From: Brucella cytisi
GTDB taxonomy: Bacteria > Pseudomonadota > Alphaproteobacteria > Rhizobiales > Rhizobiaceae
Assembly (NCBI GenBank): GCA_012103075.1
Contig: JAAVLQ010000001.1
Coordinates: 248,001 to 312,000 of the forward strand
Direction: 5' to 3'
DNA: 64,000 nucleotides
This document shows, in pieces, positions 1 through 9,487 of this stretch. The notes under the pieces are model-generated. The model saw only the letters and a list, made by a program, of their open reading frames with translations, did no database searches and was not told the DNA's origin. How positions within the stretch are numbered: position 1 is the stretch's first letter; the number at the start of each line of letters is the position of its first letter. A program made the translations under genes and the position numbers.

Positions 1-1687
1 GCCGGAAGGCACGGTGAATGTTTATTTCGAGGCTGCCGCCGTCATCGTCACATTGATCCTGATCGGGCGTTATCTGGAGGCGCGTGCCAAGGGACGCACC
101 AGTGCGGCTATCAGCCGGCTGGTCGGCTTACAGGCGAAGTCGGCGCGTGTGGTGCGTAATGGCGAGACGATCGATGTGCCGCTGGAAGATGTTCGCGCTG
201 GTGACGTCGTACAAGTCCGCCCCGGCGAGAAAGTGCCGGTCGACGGCGAGGTGATCGAAGGTTCGTCCTATGTGGATGAATCGATGATTACCGGCGAGCC
301 TGTACCTGTTGCCAAGGAAAAGGGCGCGGAAGTGGTCGGCGGTACGATCAATAAAACCGGTGCTTTCACCTTCCGTGCAACCAAGGTTGGCCGTGATATG
401 GTGATCTCGCAGATCATCCGCATGGTCGAGGACGCTCAGGCCGACAAGCTGCCAATTCAGGCAAAGGTCGACAAGGTGACCGGCTGGTTCGTACCCGCTG
501 TTATGGCAGCCGCAGCACTGACCTTCGCTTTGTGGCTTGTGATCGGTGGCACGGGCATGCTGGGTTACGCGCTGGTGAACGCCATTGCGGTTCTCATCAT
601 CGCCTGCCCGTGTGCCATGGGCCCCGCCACACCAACATCCATCATGGTCGGTACCGGTCGTGCAGCCGAGTTCGGCGTCCTGTTTCGCCGCGGTGATGCT
701 TTGCAGACCTTGCGCGATGTTTCCGTTATCGCCGTCGACAAGACCGGTACGCTGACACAGGGAAAGCCCGCTTTGGCCCATTTTGCGACGGTCGATGGCT
801 TTTGAAAAGGATGAACTTCTGGCACTTGTCGCGGCTGTGGAGGCACGTTCCGAACACCCGATTGCCGACGCGATTGTAGAAGCAGCGAAAGAGAAGGGAT
901 TGAAGCTTGCGGATGTATCGGCTTTCGAAGCCGTACCGGATTTGGTCTGAAGGCTCATGTGTCCGGCCATGAGATTGCCATCGGCGCTGATCGTTACATG
1001 GCGAAACTCGGTCATGATGTTGCTGTCTTTGCCAATGATGCGAAGCGTCTCGGTAATGAAGGGCAGTCTCCGCTCTATGCAGCTGTCGATGGTAAGCTGG
1101 CAGCAATCCTGACTGTTGCCGACCCAATGAAGGAAACCACGCCAGCGGCGATTGCTGCCCTGCACGAGCAGGGGCTGAAGGTAGCCATGATCACCGGCGA
1201 TAACCGCCGCACGGCGGAAGCCATCGCAAAACGTCTCGGCATCGATGAAGTCGTTGCAGAAGTGCTGCCAGACGGCAAGGTTGAAGCGTTGAAGCGGCTT
1301 TCGGCAGGTGGCAAGCGGATTGCCTTTGTCGGTGATGGTATCAACGATGCGCCTGCATTGGCTGCTGCCGATGTCGGCATTGCGATTGGCACTGGCACGG
1401 ATATTGCGATTGAAAGCGCGGATGTGGTGTTGATGTCGGGCGATCTGCGCGGCGTGGTCAATGCCATTGCCATATCGAAGGCGACGATCCGTAATATCAG
1501 CGAAAACCTGTTTTGGGCCTTTGCCTATAACGTCGCGCTGATCCCTGTCGCGGCGGGTGTCCTCTATCCGTTCACTGGCACGTTGTTGTCACCGGTTCTG
1601 GCGGCAGGCGCCATGGCTTTCTCCAGCATCTTCGTGCTGAGCAATGCCTTGCGGCTCAAGGTTTTTAAAAGCCCGATAGAGGCCTGA
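1..1687 (+). CDS. copA: Copper-translocating P1B-type ATPase, 5' end outside window, frameshifted
   Basis: Exports Cu(I) across the inner membrane using ATP. The reading frame is open from base 2, so the N-terminal metal-binding domains and first helices lie outside the window. Visible in order: actuator motif TGEP, the CPC metal-binding helix motif (CPCAMG), phosphorylation motif DKTGTLT, the SEHP nucleotide-binding motif and the hinge GDGINDAP. The frame breaks near 800 (extra T, or two bases lost) and near 943 (one G lost). The middle segment around SEHP reads only in another frame, and the original frame then resumes. The residue after CPCAMG is Pro where Leu is usual (GLATPTS). A terminator follows directly. 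A CueR/HmrR-type regulator lies about 10 kb downstream. Family certain; the breaks are probably sequence errors. Confidence 0.9.
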
Positions 1688-1694
1688 GCAAAAG

Positions 1695-1723
1695 AAAGGC
1701 GCGGTGTTGACCGCGCCTTTTTG
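1695..1723 (+). terminator. Rho-independent terminator after copA
   Basis: Perfect 11-bp stem AAAGGCGCGGT / ACCGCGCCTTT with a GTTG loop, followed by T residues, starting 8 bases after the copA stop. Confidence 0.85.
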
Positions 1724-1728
1724 TTTCA

Positions 1729-1821
1729 GAGCATTTCCAGCAAAAGTGCGAAGCGGTTTTGCGTAGGATAATGCGTACAAACAAAGACATAGAGCGGTTC
1801 CGTTTCAACCGGAACCGCTCT
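1729..1821 (+). repeat. Bipartite palindromic repeat, copy A
   Basis: Module 1 starts GAGCATTTCCAGC and contains AAAAGTGCGAAGCGGTTTT. It is followed by an A-rich linker and module 2, a perfect 12-bp hairpin AGAGCGGTTCCG / CGGAACCGCTCT. Related copies lie at 39872-39973, 45000-45100 (reverse orientation) and 61172-61218 (module 1 only, reverse). The hairpin end covers the stop codon of the convergent gatZ gene, so it may also act as a terminator. Confidence 0.8.
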
Positions 1822-3106
1822 AATGAGTTCCTACAGCCTTGCCGTATGTCCGGACCACATTGCGGACGGCCTCCACTATCAAGGCGTGGGGCGTCGCTTC
1901 AATCTCACCCGAGGCGACAGCCGGATAAAGCGTGCCCAGATACTGGCTGATCAGCGTTTCCGGTATCTTGCGCCCTTCCAGACGTTTCAAAAGCGCATCG
2001 ACGGCAGCAGTTGCGACCGGATGCGGCCAGTAATAGCGAATGCGGTCACTATAAGAGAAATGGCGTTGCAGGCGCAGTTCTTCCGCATCACCGTGGTAAT
2101 ATTTTTCCCAGTTCTTCGGCTCTGCGAGAAGCAGCGCTTCCATCTTACCGCGCAGGGTTTCTTCTTCCAGCAGCTTGTCGAGGAAAGCTGCAATCTGGTC
2201 GAGGCCATAGAGTGTCTCGCGCAGTGCAAAAGTCAGGCCGGGGCCGACTTTCAGAATGGTGAAACCGTCATCAACCAGATCGGAAAGCGCTTCCACCGGC
2301 TGATAGTCGGTGGAGTGGGCTTCAAAGACGAATTGCGCCATTTCGCTGAGAACGCCACTGAGAGCTGTCGCCTTCTCGCTGTTGTAGAACACGAGATTTT
2401 CGTTGCCGAACTCTACGCCCGGCTGCACCACGACACCGATGGCGCGGGCGAAGGCGTCTTCCAGCCCCAGCGCTGCGAAAGCCTTGCGGTGAATGGCGAC
2501 GGTTTCGACCGCCGCACTCGGCTTGGTCAATTCCAGCTCTTCGATTTCTTCCATCGCGCCGCCGGGGATCGGTACTTCGGTGCCGATGATGTAGACCGGC
2601 AGGTCGTATCCGGCTTCACGGGCCGCTGCTTCCGAAACCTTGGCCAGACGCGCAGCGCGCTCGGCGGTCACGGCATCGGGTAGCGCGACCGGCTCGCCAG
2701 CACAGCCCATCGAGGTGTCGAGATGGATCTTTGTGAAGCCAGCGCGCACGAAGGCGTCGATCATCACATCCGACTTCAGCAAGGCTTCTTCGGCGGGCAG
2801 GTGCTTCCACGGGTTCGGGCCGAGATGGTCGCCGCCCAGAATAAGCCGCTTGGTGTCGAAGCCGACGCGGGCTGCGATGTCTTCCACGAAGCGGCGGAAG
2901 TCGGCAGGCGTCATGCCTGTATAACCGCCATCCTGATTGACCTGATTACAGGTGGCCTCGATCAGCACATCCGTGTCGGTTGCAACGCCTTCGAGGAGGG
3001 CGGCTTCGATCACCAGAGGATGCGCAGAGCAGATCGACGTGATGCCACCACGAACTCCGCTGGCGTAACGGGCGGGAAGTGCACTTAGAACTTGCGTACT
3101 GCTCAT
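1820..3106 (-). CDS. gatZ: GatZ/KbaZ-family (COG4573) protein, probable tagatose-6-phosphate 4-epimerase or aldolase subunit
   Basis: Intact 428-residue protein of the GatZ/KbaZ family, recognised from the N-terminal GGITSICSAHP, the metal-site region GGDHLGPNPW and the PGVEFGNENLVFY segment. In enterobacteria the family is the non-catalytic partner of class II tagatose-bisphosphate aldolase. In Agrobacterium a COG4573 protein beside a tagatose kinase is reported as D-tagatose 6-phosphate 4-epimerase. No catalytic GatY/KbaY gene is seen here and the gene overlaps the adjacent kinase by ATGA, so the epimerase role is favoured (inference). It is the last gene of the sugar operon. Its TAG stop lies inside palindromic repeat A. 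Confidence 0.85.
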   Translation of the reverse strand: MSSTQVLSALPARYASGVRGGITSICSAHPLVIEAALLEGVATDTDVLIEATCNQVNQDGGYTGMTPADFRRFVEDIAARVGFDTKRLILGGDHLGPNPWKHLPAEEALLKSDVMIDAFVRAGFTKIHLDTSMGCAGEPVALPDAVTAERAARLAKVSEAAAREAGYDLPVYIIGTEVPIPGGAMEEIEELELTKPSAAVETVAIHRKAFAALGLEDAFARAIGVVVQPGVEFGNENLVFYNSEKATALSGVLSEMAQFVFEAHSTDYQPVEALSDLVDDGFTILKVGPGLTFALRETLYGLDQIAAFLDKLLEEETLRGKMEALLLAEPKNWEKYYHGDAEELRLQRHFSYSDRIRYYWPHPVATAAVDALLKRLEGRKIPETLISQYLGTLYPAVASGEIEATPHALIVEAVRNVVRTYGKAVGTH

Positions 3107-4050
3107 GCTGGAACTCCGTTTTTCTGAAGGAGGGCTTCTATTTCGGCCATGGTCGAGGTGCCCTCCATCGGCCCTTTGACACCAACGGCGCGTGCGCCGG
3201 TGGCGTTGGCGATGACAAGAGCTTCTTTTGGTGCCATGTCGCGCAGCCAGCAGGTGACGAATGCCGCGCCAAAACTGTCGCCCGCTCCGGTCGGGTCGAT
3301 CTCATCGACCTTGAAAGCAGGCGCGGAAACCTCGCCGGACTGGTCGAAATAGCTGGCGCCTTCCGCGCCGCGCTTGACCACAACGGCCTTGATGCCACGC
3401 GCCAGAAGTTCTTGCACGGCGGCCTTTTCTTCGGTCGCCTTGGTGAAGAGGAAGATTTCCGGGCCGCTCGGCATGAACAGGTCGGTGTTTTCCAGCGCAT
3501 GGGCCAGTGCCCGGCGCATACCCGGTAATTCGAGCATTTCCTTGCGGATATTCGGATCGAAGGAGACAGTGCCGCCCTTCGCCTTGATACGGATCGTCGC
3601 CTCGTGGATCGCCGAAACAATGCCATCGGAGAACAGGGCGGAGCCCATGATATGCAGATGATCGGCAGTCTCGATCAGCCTTTCGGCTTCGGGCGTCAGG
3701 CCGATGGCACCGCATGCGCTGTGCTTGATGTTGAAGATGAAATCGCGATTGCCGTCCGGACGATAACGCACGAAGGCGCTGCCGGTGGCGGCTGTCGGAT
3801 GCACGCTGATGGCCGATACATCCACGCCGTCCTTCTGCAGGCGCTCGACATTGAGCGCGCCGAAGTCGTCATTGCCGACCGCGCTGACCATGCCGCAAGG
3901 CTGGCCCATTTTGGCGGCCTGATCGATGAAGATTGCGGGCGCGCCGGAGGCGAACGGCCCGATCAATGGGATGGCGGTCTTGAAACCGTTGCCGGTTTCC
4001 ATGGCCATGATTTCGACGACGATCTCGCCGATGGTGATGATCTTTTTCAT
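3103..4050 (-). CDS. PfkB-family sugar kinase, probable tagatose kinase
   Basis: About 315 residues with the ribokinase/PfkB fold: an N-terminal ITIGEIVVEIMA strand, a sugar-binding Gly-rich stretch, and the C-terminal catalytic and anion-hole motif DPTGAGDSFGAAF with its catalytic Asp. The ATG at 4050 is preferred, 14 bases after the permease stop; a GTG at 4059 is also in frame. It is expected to phosphorylate the imported ketose in the cytoplasm. The gene lies between the permease and gatZ genes and overlaps gatZ by four bases, which implies translational coupling. Substrate (D-tagatose) is inferred from the gatZ pairing. A 2-keto-3-deoxygluconokinase-like or fructokinase activity cannot be excluded. 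Confidence 0.85.
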   Translation of the reverse strand: MKKIITIGEIVVEIMAMETGNGFKTAIPLIGPFASGAPAIFIDQAAKMGQPCGMVSAVGNDDFGALNVERLQKDGVDVSAISVHPTAATGSAFVRYRPDGNRDFIFNIKHSACGAIGLTPEAERLIETADHLHIMGSALFSDGIVSAIHEATIRIKAKGGTVSFDPNIRKEMLELPGMRRALAHALENTDLFMPSGPEIFLFTKATEEKAAVQELLARGIKAVVVKRGAEGASYFDQSGEVSAPAFKVDEIDPTGAGDSFGAAFVTCWLRDMAPKEALVIANATGARAVGVKGPMEGTSTMAEIEALLQKNGVPA

Positions 4051-4064
4051 AAGGTGCACCGCGA

Positions 4065-5059
4065 TTATGTGCGCATGGATTTCGAGCGCACGTCCAGCCA
4101 GACGGCGACCAGAATGACCACGCCCTTGACGATGAGCTGATAGAAATAGGGCACCGACAGCATGTTCATGCCGTTATTGATGACGCCGATGATGAGCGCG
4201 CCGAGAATGGTGCCGACCATGGTGCCGACGCCGCCAGCAAGTGAGGTGCCGCCCAGCACGACCGCAGCAATGGCGTCGAGTTCGTAGCCCATGCCTGCAT
4301 TGGTCTGTGCTGAGGACAGGCGTGATGAGAGCAAGATGCCGCTGATGGCTGCCATGACGCCGGAGAGCATGAAGACGATGATCTTGATGCGGTCGACGCG
4401 GATACCCGAATAGATCGCCGCTTCCTTGTTGCCGCCCGACAGATAGATGCGGCGACCGAAAACAGTCTTCGACAGCAGGATATAATTGAAGATGAACAGA
4501 ACACCGACGATCCAGATGATGATCGGCAGACCGAGCCAGTTTTCCGAACCAATGGCGAGCCGGTATCGTTTTCGATGATTTCAGGCGCGCCATTGGTCGG
4601 CAGGCTGACCATGCCGCGATAGATGCCCATTGTCGCAACCGTCACGATGAAGGATGGCAGCATCAGCTTTGCCGAAAGTACACCATTGAGCCCGCCCATG
4701 ATGGCGCCCGCCGCAAGGGTGAAAATAACGGTCGGCACGAAGCCGAAGCCCATGGCGAAGGCTTGCGCTGCCACCATGCCGGAAACTGCGATGATCGAGC
4801 CGATGGACAGGTCGATTTCGCCGAGCAGGATCACATAGGTCATGCCATAGGCAGCAACGGCGATCACCGCCACCTGCTGCATGATGTTCATGAAGTTGTT
4901 GAAAGCGAGAAAGCGCGGGTTGAGCACCGCGAAGACCACGCAGAGCACGGCCAACGAGATGATGATACCGCCATACTGGCGAACCAGCGGGGAGCTGAAA
5001 AGCGAACGGCGGACTTCCGCGTCCACGGCTTTCTTCTGAATATTTTGTGCGTTGCTCAT
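4065..5059 (-). CDS. Ribose-type (RbsC family) sugar ABC transporter permease, frameshifted
   Basis: Integral membrane permease of the CUT2/RbsC family, about 330 residues when repaired. The N-terminal half (from MSNAQNIQ) carries hydrophobic helices and the conserved [15 protein letters not shown] stretch. The C-terminal half in another frame carries the typical [18 protein letters not shown] loop. One base is missing near 4560 between [11 protein letters not shown] and LAIGSENW. The start codon overlaps the ATPase stop (ATGA-type), so the two are coupled. It works with the ATPase at 5056-6601 and the binding protein at 6776-7680. Family assignment is secure; the break is likely a sequence error because homology resumes immediately. 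Confidence 0.88.
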
Positions 5060-6601
5060 ATGTGCATTCCTGCTGCGTAGCTCATGACGGTTTCGGGCGT
5101 AAGGCCATCGGCATCGACAATGGCGGCGACATGCTTGTTATGCATGATAGCCACCCGGTCGCTGAGGCCCAGCACTTCCGGCAGTTCGGAGGAAACCATC
5201 AGGATCGCCGCGCCATTGGCGGCAAGTTCACGGATGATGCGATAGATTTCGAATTTTGCGCCGACATCGACGCCGCGTGTCGGTTCGTCGAGAATGAGGA
5301 TGCGCGGCTTTTTGTCTGCAGCCATTTTGCCAGCACGATCTTCTGCTGGTTGCCGCCGCTGAGCGACCCGGCAACCGTGTCGATGGATGCTGTCTTGATG
5401 GCAAGACGCAGTACTTCCGCCTTGGCGGCAGAGCGCTCAGCCCGAGAGCGCATGAGGCCGAAAGGCCCTGCAAGCTGTCCGAGCCCAACCATGTTGATGT
5501 TGCGCTCAACGCTATGCGGAAGAACGAGGCCTTCTTCCTTGCGGTTCTCGGTCACGAAAGCAATGCCGTTGCGAATGGCATCGGTCGGTGAGGAGAGGGT
5601 GATGGCTTTGCCGTCGAGCCTGATTTCGCCCGTGGGCCGAAGGATACCGAACAATGCCTTCATCACGTCCGAACGGCCAGAACCGACCAGTCCAAAAGCC
5701 CCAAAACTTCGCCGGGTTTCACGTCGATGGAAACATTGCTAAATTTGCCCGCAACCGAGAGGTTCTTCGTTTCAAGTATGGGCGGCACGCTTGCCGATGG
5801 CCTCGGCGCTTCGCGCGGCGGATAGATGTCGTTCATCTCACGGCCGACCATCAGGGCAATCAGTCGCTCGATGGTGGTCTCACTCTTTTCCGTGGTCGTT
5901 ACATATTCGCCATCGCGAACGACCGTAATGTCGTCGGAAAGCCGCATGATTTCTTCCATGCGATGCGAAATATAAATAACGGCTGTGCCCCCGGCTTTCA
6001 GGCGCTCGATAATCGAAAACAGGATTTCCGCTTCGCTGTCGGAAAGCGATGAGGTCGGCTCATCCAGAATGACGACGTCAGCAGGCTGGCTCAGGCCCTT
6101 GGCGATTTCGACGAGCTGGCGCTGGGCAATCGACAGGTCGCCGACCTTTGCGCGTGCATCGACGGGCAGACCAAGCTCATCGATGAGCTTGTCGGCAGCT
6201 GCGTTCAGTTCCCGCTCCCGCACAAAACCGAAGCGGCTAGGCTCATGATTGGCGAAGATGTTTTCGGCCACGCTGAGATTGCGCGACAGACTCAATTCCT
6301 GAAAGACTATGGCGATGCCATTTGCACGGGCATCGCGCGGGTCTTTCGGCGCATAGGCTGCGCCTTTCAGCAAAATGGTGCCGGAGGTTGGCTTGAAAAC
6401 GCCAGCCAGAATCTTCATCAGCGTGGATTTTCCGGCGCCGTTTTCGCCAAGAAGCGTATGCACGCGGCCGCGACGCACGGTCAGGTTCATGCGCTTGAGT
6501 GCGATGACCGGGCCGAAGGATTTCGCCACATCGCGAATTTCAAGAACCATATCCGGCAGGGCGTTTCCTTCGGATTTGGTGGCTGTCTCGGTATCTGTCA
6601 C
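5056..6601 (-). CDS. Sugar ABC transporter ATP-binding protein (RbsA family, two ATPase domains), frameshifted
   Basis: Double-domain ATPase of CUT2 sugar importers. Domain 1 has Walker [10 protein letters not shown], signature LSIAQRQ and Walker [13 protein letters not shown]. Domain 2 begins around VKPGEVLG, with a degenerate P-loop, signature SLSGGNQQK and Walker [16 protein letters not shown]. Frames break near 5692 (one T lost in a T-run) and near 5323 (one G lost). A GTG at 6601 has GGAGG eight bases upstream and is chosen as start; a GTG at 6616 is also in frame. A hairpin at 6736-6767 separates it from the binding-protein gene. Function is secure, substrate is inferred. Confidence 0.88.
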
Positions 6602-6735
6602 TTTGGGGGCCTCCACTCTCCGTTATTCAGTTTCGCAGTGGATTTTAAGATCGATCCCGAGCGAAGTCTGCAATTCAAAAGGGTTGCGGCGGCGGCAAGG
6701 CGTGTGGTGTTCGCCGGGCCGCCGCACGCAGATAG

Positions 6736-6767
6736 GAAACAGCGACTGGGAGGAGTGTCGCTGTTTC
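6736..6767 (-). terminator. Intercistronic hairpin between binding protein and transporter genes
   Basis: Perfect 11-bp inverted repeat GAAACAGCGAC / GTCGCTGTTTC with a 10-base loop, placed just after the binding-protein stop codon and before the ATPase gene. It has no strong T-run. The position fits a partial terminator or an mRNA-stabilising stem that keeps binding-protein expression above that of the membrane components. Confidence 0.7.
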
Positions 6768-6775
6768 ACGCGGTG

Positions 6776-7680
6776 TTACTTGGTTTCGCCGTCCTTGGTG
6801 ACGACGCCCGGAACGATTGGCTGCTTGGCTGGAACTTCCTCGCCCTTGATGACCTTGGCAGCGGTTTCAACTGCAACCTTGCCCATCTGGTCCGGGTACT
6901 GGGCGATAACGCCGACCATGACCGGGTCGTTTTTCACGGCATTGCGGGCTTCTTCCATGCCGTCAAAACCGATCACCTTGACACACGGTTTTCAAGCTTG
7001 GCCGATTTCACTGCCGAGGCAGCGGCCAGCGCAGCATCGTCACCGAAACCGAAGATGCCGACGATATCCGGATTGGCCTGAAGGATGTTCTGGGCAGCCG
7101 AAAGAGCTTCCGGACGGGTGATGCCCGGCTGGATTGCCACGATCTTGATGTCGGGATATTTGGCAATGCCCTTCTTGAAGCCTTCAATGCGGTCCACGAC
7201 CGACTGAACCGTCGGGTAATCGATCACAGCGACGTTGCCCTTCTCGCCGATGGACTTTGCCATCAGTTCGGCAGCCTTTTCGCCGCCTGCGAAGTTGTCC
7301 GTGCCCACAAACGAGGTCACATCGACATTGTTGGCCGGAACATCGACGGTAATGACCTTGATGCCAGCCTTTTCAGCCTTGTTGATGGCCGAGCGAACGC
7401 CCTTGCTGTCAACCGGCGAGATGATGATGACGTCAACGCCCTTGGTGATGAAATCTTCCACATCGGCAAGCTGCTTGCTCAGGTCCTGATTGGCGATGGA
7501 GACTTCCAGCGGTACATTTTCTGCCTGCGCTTCCTTTTTCATCGCATCTGCGAGCGCGATGTAGAACGGATGCTGCTGGGTGAGAAGCGACGCGCCGATG
7601 CCTTCGGCAGATGCAGCACCTGCCATCATTGCCAGAGCTACACCGGAAAAGAGAATACGGCTGAGCGATTTGCGAAACAT
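6776..7680 (-). CDS. Periplasmic sugar-binding protein (RbsB family), frameshifted
   Basis: Substrate-binding protein of the CUT2 importer. It starts with a clear Sec signal peptide (MFRKSLSRILFSGVALAMM then AGAASA, cleavage expected after ASA) and has the typical periplasmic-binding-protein-like fold motifs such as QQHPFYIALADAM, GVDVIIISPVDS and IGIFGFGDDAA-like segments. The frame breaks near 6977, where GT appears duplicated (or one base is lost), between KLENRV and KVIGFDGMEEA. The final 66 residues continue in another frame. First gene of the operon, divergent from the LacI-family regulator at 8056. Probably binds a ketohexose or hexitol (inference from the kinase and GatZ genes). Confidence 0.88.
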
Positions 7681-7853
7681 GATTTCCTCCGAATGACCGG
7701 CGCTCGCCGGGGCGTCCTTCTATGGGACATGAACAACGGTTTTCCTGCTGGTCCGTCAGTTGTCGCCAACTTCAAACCTCCCGAAGGGCAGGGCCTTCAG
7801 CTCGTGATTGAGCCCCCTAGACATGCTAGAGCTTGTTCAGTGTGTCAATATAA

Positions 7854-7874
7854 AATTTTTCACGTGTAAAAATT
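7854..7874. promoter_or_regulatory. Candidate LacI-family operator in a divergent promoter region
   Basis: The gene-free stretch 7681-8055 separates the sugar operon (minus) from lacI-type regulator (plus). It contains one striking dyad, AATTTTT-CACGTGT-AAAAATT, with perfect 7-base arms and a central CACGTG. LacI-family proteins bind such dyads with a central CG, so this is the likely operator (inference). Nothing else was recognised in the stretch. Confidence 0.5.
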
Positions 7875-8055
7875 ATAACGATTGAATTTGGGCAGGTTAT
7901 ATAGGCGTGAACTGCAGCAGGCACGTGAAGGCGTGGACTACTGATCACTGATGTGTTGAAATTTGTTGCTTCTGGGCGGAAATAAATTTACGCATGAAAA
8001 GAAAAATGGGTGGTGCCGAAAAATCGCTTCGATACCCCAATGGGAAAAGCAGGGC

Positions 8056-9085
8056 ATGACCGAACAGAAGATCAGGACGATGGAAGAGTTCGCGGCGGCA
8101 AGCGGATTGTCTCGTCCTACGGTCTCGAAATATTTCGACAATCCTGAAAGCGTAAAGCCTTCCACGCGGGCTCGTATCGAAAAGGCGTTGAAAGACTATA
8201 ATTATCAGCCCAACATTTTTGCAGTCAGCCTCAATCGCAAGAAGCCGAAGAATATCGGCGTTATCGTTCCGCATATATCCGATCCATTCTATGCGGAAAT
8301 CATTCGCCAGATCGAGATGCGCTGTCTGGCGGAGGGCTACTGGACCATCGTGCTGTCATCTCATGGTGAGAGAAAACTCGAAGCGCGGGCGATGCGCACC
8401 TTGATGTCTCTCAAGATTGCGGGTGTTCTGATGGCTCCGCTCGGTTTCGATACCGACGAGAAGCTTCTTTCCAGTCTGTCGAACTCGACACCTGCAGTTT
8501 TCTGGACAGCCGTATCAGCGATGATCAGCCGTTCGTCGGCACGGATAATCGTCAGAGCATAGGGAATATCACCGAATATCTCTATCGAACGGGGAGCACC
8601 CCTGCTTCCTCGAAATGCCAGCTGTAAACCAGAATGCGCTGGAACGGCGTTCGGCCTATATCAAAACCATGGAAAGGCTTGGCGTTGAACCAATCGTCCT
8701 TCCCATAGCCGCAAAGAACTGGAATTTTGAGGAGCTGGGCTATCAGGAGGCAGGCCGGATTTTTGATCGCGGCGGGTTTCCGACGCGCACGGTTCTGTGT
8801 GCCAATGATCGTCTGGCCTTCGGCGTGATCTCCGCCGCTTTCGAGCGTCGGCGCCATGTCGGGCGCGAAGAGGGCTGCGATCTTCGCGTCGCCGGTCACG
8901 ACGACCATCCTCTCAGTCGCTTCACCTGTCCGCCGCTGACGACGGTTGCGCAGGATTATCGGCAAATCGCGCAACTCGGTCTCGATATGCTTTTCTCGCG
9001 GATCAATGCGCAGGAAAGCGGGGCGGCCGTCGAGAAGGAAATTCGCCGTCTCGATAGCCACCTCATCATGCGCGGATCTGCGTGA
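8056..9085 (+). CDS. LacI-family transcriptional regulator, frameshifted
   Basis: About 343 residues when repaired. The N-terminal helix-turn-helix reads MEEFAAASGLSRPTVSKYFD, followed by the hinge region and the periplasmic-binding-protein-like effector domain (NIGVIVPHISDPFYAEII, then LCANDRLAFGVI, and RVAGHDD near the C-terminus). Start ATG 8056 is chosen because HTH proteins of this family begin a few residues before the helix; a TTG at 7963 would add an implausible leader. The frame breaks near 8505 (one C lost) and near 8603 (one T lost). Divergent from the tagatose-type transporter operon, so it most likely represses it in the absence of the sugar (inference). Confidence 0.87.
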
Positions 9086-9487
9086 TATCACCGAAAAGCC
9101 TCCTGAAAGCCGGGATATACACAGTTTTGCCATGCGTTCGCCGCAATTGATGGGCGAAAATACGCCTATTCGCGCAACGTTTCACGTCTTTTGACAGCTC
9201 AAGCTTCTTCTCGGCACTCTGCCTTAATTAAGGATGCCGCTTGGACTGAAACCAGTCCCTCTCGGCCTTTCCGGTGAAAGAATTACTCTGCCGCTCCCTA
9301 GATTTTTTCCATGCTCGCCTATGTGGATATGTAGGCAGCAGGGAGTTGTGCGGCACACGGATTGCTGCAAGACTTGCAACCTATATCTGACCATATCTGA
9401 AATGCCTCGAAATTGGTGAGCGGTTAATCCGCCCGGCTTCTCTGCACATATGACGGGATGCCGGTTGTGCTAGAAGGGGGTAATGTC
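9086..9487. other. Intergenic stretch without recognised gene
   Basis: About 400 bases between the LacI-type gene and gcd. It holds only a short palindrome CTTAATTAAG at about 9224-9233 and a purine-rich Shine-Dalgarno AGAAGGGGG at 9471-9479 for gcd. A short open frame at 9234-9419 lacks coding character. No RNA gene or repeat recognised. Confidence 0.5.

Noticed and set aside
128-1165. Long open frame on the strand opposite copA
   Set aside because: Shadow of copA: it mirrors the codon pattern of the ATPase and has no motif of its own. The same applies to many opposite-strand frames in soxA, hisD and ureC.
4065-9085. Pseudogenised sugar operon
   Set aside because: Most of its genes carry indels, but so do essential genes elsewhere in the window and all conserved residues remain, so decay is not supported.
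9234-9419. Open frame of 61 codons before gcd
   Set aside because: No supporting ribosome site or family resemblance; lies in a promoter region.
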